From NCBI GenBank assembly GCA_001598975.1, contig BBXU01003224.1:1-50762 (forward strand): a stretch of 50,762 nucleotides of DNA. Reading direction: 5' to 3'. Under the pieces are notes generated by a model that made no database searches, had not been told where the DNA came from, and worked only from the letters and a program-made list of their open reading frames with translations. The stretch comes from Parachlorella kessleri (taxonomy: Eukaryota > Chlorophyta > Trebouxiophyceae > Chlorellales > Chlorellaceae). A program made the translations under genes and the position numbers. Below are positions 49,966 through 50,762 of the stretch, piece by piece (position 1 is the first letter of the stretch; each line of letters starts with the position of its first letter).

Positions 49966-50762
49966 GTGGGTTGGCTGCCTTGCTTATTGTATGGGGGCGG
50001 GGTATATCTTTGTGCTTGGAAGGCACAACCAGGACCGGGGGCGGCGTGGGCGTGCGCGCGCCGCCATGGTGGGTGGGAGCCTGGAGGCGACAGTAGCGAG
50101 CACGAGGGCGGGTCAGTGACTGCTATGCACCTCACTGGGATACCAGGACGGGGGGAGACTGGTTGGAAGGTGGAGGCAGTGGGAAAGTGGTTATAGAAGC
50201 CCCACCTCGGATACCTACATCTCCTCCTCCCCTATAGTCTAGTCGGCTAGGATACACGGCTGTCACCCGTGAAACCCGGGTTCGATTCCCGGTAAGGGTT
50301 CCGATTCCCAGGTTAGCGGGACCAGTACCCCATTAGCTAAAGGGTGACATGTAGGCTGGACCGGTACCCCCACTGGCTATGGCTCACACAAGATTGCGGA
50401 CGGATGGAGTCGGAGCAGCACTGCCAAGACTCTCTCATGTGCGCCTTGCACCTTTCGGGTTCTACGAAGGGGCGGACTCCCCACGGGCTAAGGGTGGATC
50501 ATTGTGGCAACTTTGTGGACATTGGGGTCTTTGTGGGTGAGCATTGTGGGGCTTTCACGCCTGTGGACCTCGCTCGTGCACACTGTACTCTCCAACATGG
50601 GCAAGTCTTGCATCCCTCAAGAAGGGAGTAAGGCTACATCTTTTTCCAAGCTGGGTACCCCCTAGTCAAAGGGTGGGGGACCACCAACCTGTCTTCAAGG
50701 TGGGGAGGGCCCGGGTGCGGGGGGGCCCTTGGACCTCCTGGAGCAAGGGGTCTCTTCGCCGG
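49966..50762 (+). other. Intron or region downstream of the last JmjN/JmjC exon
   Basis: No JmjC exon is recognisable. It holds a tRNA-Asp-like sequence (50228-50300) and afterwards a series of short motifs of the type gtaccccc-n-gctaaagggtg (near 50322, 50363, 50475, 50655). A 95-codon frame at 50344-50631 has no family resemblance. Copy-like similarity of the motif to the reverse complement of the 80-bp repeat hints at a repeat family. Confidence 0.4.
50228..50300 (+). tRNA. tRNA-Asp(GTC)-like sequence, possibly degenerate
   Basis: The cloverleaf is clear in its lower arms. The anticodon stem cacgg/ccgtg is perfect around loop ctgtcac (anticodon GTC at 50262-50264). The T arm is ccggg-ttcgatt-cccgg, and the D arm gtct/ggat holds agtcggcta. 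The acceptor stem (50228-50234 with 50293-50299) pairs at five of seven positions, with mismatches at pairs 1-72 and 5-68. The D arm resembles eukaryotic tRNA-Glu more than tRNA-Asp. It lies after the last recognised JmjN/JmjC exon on the same strand. It may be a working gene, a pseudogene, or the head of a tRNA-derived short interspersed element; A and B box sequences are intact. Confidence 0.55.

Noticed and set aside
48918..50135. 405-codon minus-strand frame
   Set aside because: It is Pro/Arg/Ser-rich and antisense to two JmjN/JmjC exons whose sense frames match family motifs.

Overview
This is nuclear DNA of a green alga (Chlorophyta; possibly a trebouxiophyte, though the window alone does not fix the genus). 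Coding sequence is cut into many short exons with in-frame, phase-consistent splice sites (about 100 introns). The gene set is plant-like: a UBX adaptor, a plant-type choline-transporter-like protein, a mitochondrial complex I subunit, an ALMT/FUSC-type channel, a class I alpha-mannosidase and a JmjN/JmjC demethylase. Exon coordinates were built by hand from splice consensus, reading-frame continuity and remembered family motifs. No alignment or database search was run.

Layout, left to right: 3' end of SNU114/EFTUD2 (+, to 1012); UBX-domain protein (-, 5810 to 2047); CTL/SLC44 membrane protein (+, 6142 to 11354), head to head with the UBX gene across 331 bp; complex I 21 kDa-type subunit (+, 12070 to 12992); a very large non-ribosomal peptide synthetase (-, 32328 to 14461); ALMT/FUSC-like membrane protein (+, 33218 to 39030), divergent from the NRPS; GH47 mannosidase (-, 46962 to 40122); an unrecognised minus-strand fragment with a CHxC motif (47997 to 47500); the 5' part of a JmjN/JmjC gene (+, 48400 onward) that runs off or is interrupted near a tRNA-Asp-like sequence at 50228-50300.

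The outstanding object is the NRPS. I model 44 exons and about 2,821 residues in the order [N-truncated C]-A-T-C-A-T followed by a membrane-embedded terminal region. That region alternates hydrophobic segments with three left-handed beta-helix (hexapeptide) domains. This is the plan of the terminal region of bacterial epsilon-poly-lysine synthetase (Pls) and of the NRPS terminal-domain family, here in an intron-rich eukaryotic gene. No thioesterase or reductase release domain is visible. The two modules share eleven consecutive exons of identical length, so the gene grew by internal duplication after the introns were in place. The adenylation pockets look hydrophobic rather than lysine-specific, so the product is probably not poly-lysine.

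Other points: an unusually high share of GC-AG introns (about 8 in 100, in six genes), a dispersed ~80-bp repeat in three places, and several coding-like fragments I could not assign.
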